NCBI GenBank assembly: GCA_021817025.1
Contig: JAKAWF010000116.1
Location: forward strand, 1-9,159
Length of the DNA stretch: 9,159 bases
Direction of reading: 5' to 3'
From: a bacterium
GTDB taxonomy: Bacteria > Chloroflexota > Dormibacteria > UBA8260 > Bog-877
Under the pieces are notes generated by a model. It did not search any database. It worked only from the letters and a program-made list of their open reading frames with translations, and had not been told where the DNA came from. The stretch's first letter is position 1. Each line of letters starts with the position of its first letter. Below are positions 7,201-9,159 of this stretch, one piece after another. The position numbers and the translations under genes were made by a program.

Positions 7201-7758
7201 CCCAGCGATGCGCCGGTGGGACAGGCCGTCAGTGTGAAGGCCGCCGCGACCTGTCCCCCCGGAGCCACTCCGGAGTATTCGTACTTCATCGGGCGGTCGG
7301 GGTCGGGCCCCTGGACCCTTGAGGCGGCCTGGATCGGTGGCAGCTGGACCCTTGCGACCAGCGGCATGCCATCTGGCCTCTACTATGTCCTGGCCTGGGC
7401 CAGCGACGGTCCCTACACGGTCCCCCAGGTGCAGTCCGCGACCAGCTTCGAGCTGGGCGGCCTGGGTGCGTGTTCGGCGGTGTCGGTCTCGACCTCGTCG
7501 ACATCGGTGTCGGTGGGGGCGCAGGTGGGGGTGACCGCGTCCGCCACCTGCCCAGGGGGAGCCAGCCCGGAGTACTCCTACTTCGTGGGATCCTCGCAGT
7601 CCGGGCCGTGGACTCTGGAGGCCGCCTGGATTGGAGGGACCTGGACCTGGTCGACCGCCGGCCTGGTGCCGGGCACCTATTACATCCTGGCCTGGGCCAG
7701 CGACGGTCCCTACACCGTGCCCCAGGTGCAGTCGGTCACTCCAGTCTCGGTCGGCTAG
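4222..7758 (+). CDS. Large secreted modular protein: uncharacterised alpha/beta domain, IPT/TIG domain and six Tyr/Trp-rich Cys-paired modules
   Basis: This 1178-residue protein starts with a signal peptide (K2-N-R4, then a hydrophobic Ala/Leu core to about residue 27, with a likely cut near Ala-Val-Pro-Ala). Residues 58-155 form a small domain with four cysteines. Residues about 190-490 form an unrecognised domain with six cysteines and alternating strand-like segments (LVVLDFG, ITLGIGTSS, IVRWGASDIE, FLADYGDD, VYAVAQG, EIYYPS, INFTGV), compatible with a TIM-barrel hydrolase; this is inference. Residues about 492-577 are a clear IPT/TIG domain (TAVAPLYGPSTGGTTVSITG). Six modules of 95-105 residues follow, beginning at residues 580, 685, 789, 887, 985 and 1084. 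There is no LPXTG, transmembrane tail or cell-wall-binding motif, so it is probably released or held non-covalently. All 22 cysteines fall in even-numbered sets per domain, fitting disulfides outside the cell. It is monocistronic. A role in polysaccharide or surface binding is plausible but unproven. Confidence 0.85.
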   Translation: MKNRLAASAALLSMLAGGLLWVAAAAVPAQPVPAQRPAQTQRLQRIAASPSPTHRISCVDLPVSSALIHPDSCWETGPTSMLVAGSAPSQPTRGAVAIIRGQAQQLVTLAGSGALRVAEVGPGTACVEDAHGLYHAVSLGLGRVAATGSTRCSWGRPSRGGATPAMQLASNSAPLTSNQAQADIPPPVTPSYYEYYAYLGQCAPGSTSACPLYQQGQATTTPSTSGLVVLDFGAPCSTLTSPAQYGTQLFEGAACTPDSSLQQLVQEWIDGYESDHGAGSPAITLGIGTSSSENGIDPGPSYGPASLQLSAQGWYQLVSGAYSIPGGAPIVRWGASDIEQASSGWWDSADAIAWVQYYSQVAGFTTAQQCSLSAPSFLADYGDDIMGGTGSKDGWTAANVYAVAQGTPGTCAVPEIYYPSMASEWSALSAAFPTAAGGGGINFTGVMVEAVSGTLTATQAWTTLQGQTNQSPPIPALTQIAPYGDFQVQGQPPQVTAVAPLYGPSTGGTTVSITGADFYSVAQVYFGQVPAESFTLESTGAISAVAPAGLASTVDVVVETSLGSSSTSPADQFLYTPPPCSAVSVTLGEAQATPGVVDQVSPQATCPSGAVPNYAYFTGTSANGPWTLQQSWTTSSWSWSTAGLSPGDYYVLVWASDGPTQLSGVQPTVQVQAVSELTLQAPPNCDFVAVAPSPSAVAAGANVTVAASASCPPGSVAKYSYFTRAGSSGGWALRAAWIGASWTWPTAGLAAGSYQVLVWASDGPYTVPQSQAIATITVGSQTSSPSGACTAVAVNVPGSAGSGSAVTVTATATCGSGTVPEYSYFTRAGTSGGWALRAAWIGPSWTWSTSGLPAGPYQVLVWASDGPFTVPQVQQAESVALTSGSACTGVDVSLPATAAAGSPLTASASSTCPSGSQPEYSYFTRAGTSGGWTLRAAWIGPSWTWSTSGLASGAYQVLVWVSDGPYSVPQAQSAATAEVTGEAGCTAVSVAASPSDAPVGQAVSVKAAATCPPGATPEYSYFIGRSGSGPWTLEAAWIGGSWTLATSGMPSGLYYVLAWASDGPYTVPQVQSATSFELGGLGACSAVSVSTSSTSVSVGAQVGVTASATCPGGASPEYSYFVGSSQSGPWTLEAAWIGGTWTWSTAGLVPGTYYILAWASDGPYTVPQVQSVTPVSVG
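5959..7755 (+). repeat. Six tandem ~98-codon modules in the secreted protein
   Basis: Modules begin with a Cys codon at 5959, 6274, 6586, 6880, 7174 and 7471. The shared pattern is C-x-x-V near the start, a second Cys (usually in CP.G), then P-E-Y-S-Y-F, S-G-x-W-x-L, A-A-W-I-G-x-S-W-T-W, G-x-Y-x-V-L-x-W-A-S-D-G-P and Y-T-V-P-Q. The triple-aromatic pattern recalls Y_Y_Y-type Ig-like beta-sandwich domains. Modules 2-4 share FTRAG and SGGW; modules 5-6 share SGPW and TLEAAWIGG. Module 1 is the most divergent and lacks YTVPQ. Stretches such as AGGTGCTGGTGTGGGCCAGC recur exactly at DNA level, which points to internal duplication. Confidence 0.9.
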
Positions 7759-7762
7759 GCGC

Positions 7763-7779
7763 CCACCAAGGCGAGGTGG
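7763..7779. terminator. Weak hairpin between convergent genes
   Basis: CCACC (7763-7767) and GGTGG (7775-7779) can pair around a seven-base loop in the 25 bp between the stops of the secreted-protein and transporter genes. There is no T-tract on either side, so a role in termination is only suggested by position. Confidence 0.2.
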
Positions 7780-7783
7780 CTGG

Positions 7784-8719
7784 TCAAGCCTCCTGACGGC
7801 GGAGCCGGCTGCCCGGCAAGATCAGGGCCAGTTGCCGCACTCGCTCTCGCCAACGCCCCTCGCTCTGGGCCAACACCCCAGAGAGGAGTAGCCCCAAGCC
7901 AATCATGGCCAGCGCGCCGATGACATGCTCGCCAACCGCGACCCCAGCCCCCAGGGCAAAGGCGGGCTCGGTGGCCATGATCACGGCCGCCGTTGCCGTG
8001 GACAGGTGCTTCTGGGCGGCGGCCTGAACCGCAAACCCGAAGGCTGAGGCCCCCAGGGCGGAGAACACAACGGCAGCCAGCTCCGCCCCACCCAGGGCGG
8101 GGATCCCGCCGGTCAAGGGGAGCAGCGGTGCGATCACGACGGCCACCAGCAGCAATTGCGCCCCGCCCAGGGCGGTAGCCGAGAGCGACTGCCCGAGGCG
8201 TCCGACCAACACCACCTGGAGCGCGAACGCGGCTGCGGACACCACCTCGAGGGCGATCCCCAGGGTCTGGGCGGGATGGGCGATGGAGGTGGCGGGGGCC
8301 GCTGACTGGCAGACCAGGAGGGTGCCTCCGATCGCCAGCACCGAGCTGACTGCCACCTTGCGGCCGGGAGCATTACCGGTCATGACCCACTCCCAGGCGG
8401 GCGCGAGCACAACCACCAGGCTGGTCAGGGTGGCGGCGACTCCAACCGATGCGCCCAGAGCCAGCCCGAGGGTCTGGGTGACGTAGCCGACTGCCAGCGC
8501 CACGCCCACGGCGATCATCGGCAGCTTGGGGAGCGTCGCCCAGTTCGGGCGGGTCGACCGCCGGGCGTAGGCAATGGCCATCAGGGCGCCCCCGCCCAGC
8601 ATGAAGCGTAGGAAGAGGAAGCCCACCACCGGGTAGGCCGACACCGCCGAGCGCACCACCACGAAGCTCGCACCCCAGAGGGCTACGACGACCAGGAGCG
8701 CGGCGCCCGCCAGCTGCAC
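7784..8719 (-). CDS. EamA/DMT-superfamily transporter (probable metabolite or amino-acid exporter)
   Basis: From GTG 8719 this is a 311-residue integral membrane protein with about ten hydrophobic segments arranged as two EamA halves. The first half opens with the family pattern ALWGASFVVVRSAV and a following FLRF; the second ends with the ATEPAFALGAGVAVGEHV segment, equivalent to the usual EP-x-x-A...GE motif. A short basic tail (RWRERVRQ, RLRRQE) follows the last helix. The family moves small metabolites out of the cell; the substrate cannot be told. An in-frame ATG at 8788 would add 23 residues but lacks a ribosome site, brings in ATA and AGA codons unlike the rest of the gene, and would leave only 27 bp to the divergent regulator, so 8719 is preferred (GAGG ten bases upstream). 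Divergence from an Lrp-type gene suggests control by it. Confidence 0.85.
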   Translation of the reverse strand: MQLAGAALLVVVALWGASFVVVRSAVSAYPVVGFLFLRFMLGGGALMAIAYARRSTRPNWATLPKLPMIAVGVALAVGYVTQTLGLALGASVGVAATLTSLVVVLAPAWEWVMTGNAPGRKVAVSSVLAIGGTLLVCQSAAPATSIAHPAQTLGIALEVVSAAAFALQVVLVGRLGQSLSATALGGAQLLLVAVVIAPLLPLTGGIPALGGAELAAVVFSALGASAFGFAVQAAAQKHLSTATAAVIMATEPAFALGAGVAVGEHVIGALAMIGLGLLLSGVLAQSEGRWRERVRQLALILPGSRLRRQEA

Positions 8720-8743
8720 CCGGCTAACGCCTCTATCGGCTAT

Positions 8744-8760
8744 CCTTCGGCTTGCGAAGG
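8744..8760. promoter_or_regulatory. Inverted repeat in the exporter/regulator intergenic region, candidate operator
   Basis: CCTTCG (8744-8749) and CGAAGG (8755-8760) form a perfect six-base inverted repeat around GCTTG. It sits in the 96 bp between the transporter start at 8719 and the regulator ATG at 8816, where a divergent Lrp-type regulator would be expected to bind. Adjacent CTATCGGCTATCC adds a short direct repeat. If the transporter starts at 8788, the repeat would lie inside its coding region. Confidence 0.35.
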
Positions 8761-8815
8761 TCTTGAGCCAGATCCTGTGCAGTTCCATTGGTCTGATGAT
8801 GACGAGGAGTGTGCT

Positions 8816-9159
8816 ATGCCGCAAGCAGACCGAATTAAGTTCGGGAACACAGTCGCGAGCGAGTATCTGGACGAAGCCGATTCGAAGATCCTCCGCTGCC
8901 TGCAGTCGAACGCCCGCACCACCCTGGCGGATGTGGGCAAGGCGGCTGGGCTGGCGGCCTCGTCCGTGCACGAGCGGCTCCGTCGGTTGCAGCGGGACGG
9001 GGTCATCGAGGGGTGGACCCTGAATCTGAATCCCCGGGCGGTCGGGAGGCCCGTCACCGCCTTCGTGGGGGTCGAGGCCGACGTGACGGGCGGCAGCCTC
9101 GCCGGGAGGTTGAGTCAGCGCCCCGAGATCGACGAGTGTCACGACATCGCGGGCGACCT
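8816..9159 (+). CDS. Lrp/AsnC-family transcriptional regulator (3' end beyond window)
   Basis: The frame from ATG 8816 is open to the window edge, giving 114 complete codons. GAGGAG (8804-8809) lies six bases upstream, a strong ribosome site. After a 17-residue lead, LDEADSKILRCLQSNARTT begins the Lrp/AsnC winged HTH; the recognition-helix region is LAASSVHERLRRLQRDGVI (residues 46-64), followed by the hinge and the start of the RAM ligand-binding domain (PVTAFVGVEADV, then PEIDECHDIAGD). Lrp/AsnC proteins are usually about 150-160 residues, so 40-50 residues are missing to the right only because the window ends. Members sense amino acids or related metabolites and commonly control a divergent exporter, as here. 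The effector is not readable from this sequence. Confidence 0.9.
   Translation, partial: MPQADRIKFGNTVASEYLDEADSKILRCLQSNARTTLADVGKAAGLAASSVHERLRRLQRDGVIEGWTLNLNPRAVGRPVTAFVGVEADVTGGSLAGRLSQRPEIDECHDIAGD

Noticed and set aside
8789..9142. Extension of the transporter frame to 9142 on the minus strand
   Set aside because: It runs antisense through the Lrp-type regulator gene, which has a clear HTH and ribosome site; the extension has no membrane or domain character.

Overview
The window comes from a high-GC bacterial chromosome with strong G/C preference at third codon positions. A MshB/Mca-type PIG-L deacetylase, GTG starts and an IS607-type recombinase make an actinomycete or a related soil lineage the best guess. 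No rRNA, tRNA or marker gene is present to settle this, and no CRISPR array or phage gene was seen.

Layout, left to right. (1) Positions 1 to about 130 are the end of an IS607-family insertion sequence. It shows the first 27 codons of the MerR-type serine recombinase on the minus strand, plus about 45 bp of element end. (2) Abutting it is an M18 aspartyl aminopeptidase gene (plus strand, to 1271). It keeps all visible metal-site motifs but has lost about its first 50 residues; the homology resumes at a conserved Gly-Gly pair, as expected if the element landed inside the gene. (3) Three minus-strand genes follow, in transcription order: a PIG-L/LmbE deacetylase (3992-3156), an aldose 1-epimerase family protein (3028-2078) and a HAD-family phosphatase (1959-1294). 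They are separated by about 120 bp gaps and together suggest small-sugar or glycoconjugate metabolism. (4) Diverging from them is a large secreted protein of 1178 residues (4222-7758). It has a signal peptide, a Cys-containing N-terminal segment, an unrecognised alpha/beta domain that may be a TIM-barrel hydrolase, an IPT/TIG domain, and six tandem modules of about 98 residues rich in Tyr and Trp, each with two cysteines. It has no membrane or sortase anchor. (5) Convergent to it is an EamA/DMT-family exporter (7784-8719, minus), transcribed divergently from an Lrp/AsnC-family regulator (8816 to the window end, plus, cut off). This is a common exporter/regulator pairing, with a short inverted repeat between the two genes.

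The least explained part of the window is the secreted modular protein. The clearest genomic event is the IS607 insertion that beheaded the aminopeptidase gene. I see no convincing evidence of a multi-gene system of a wholly new type.
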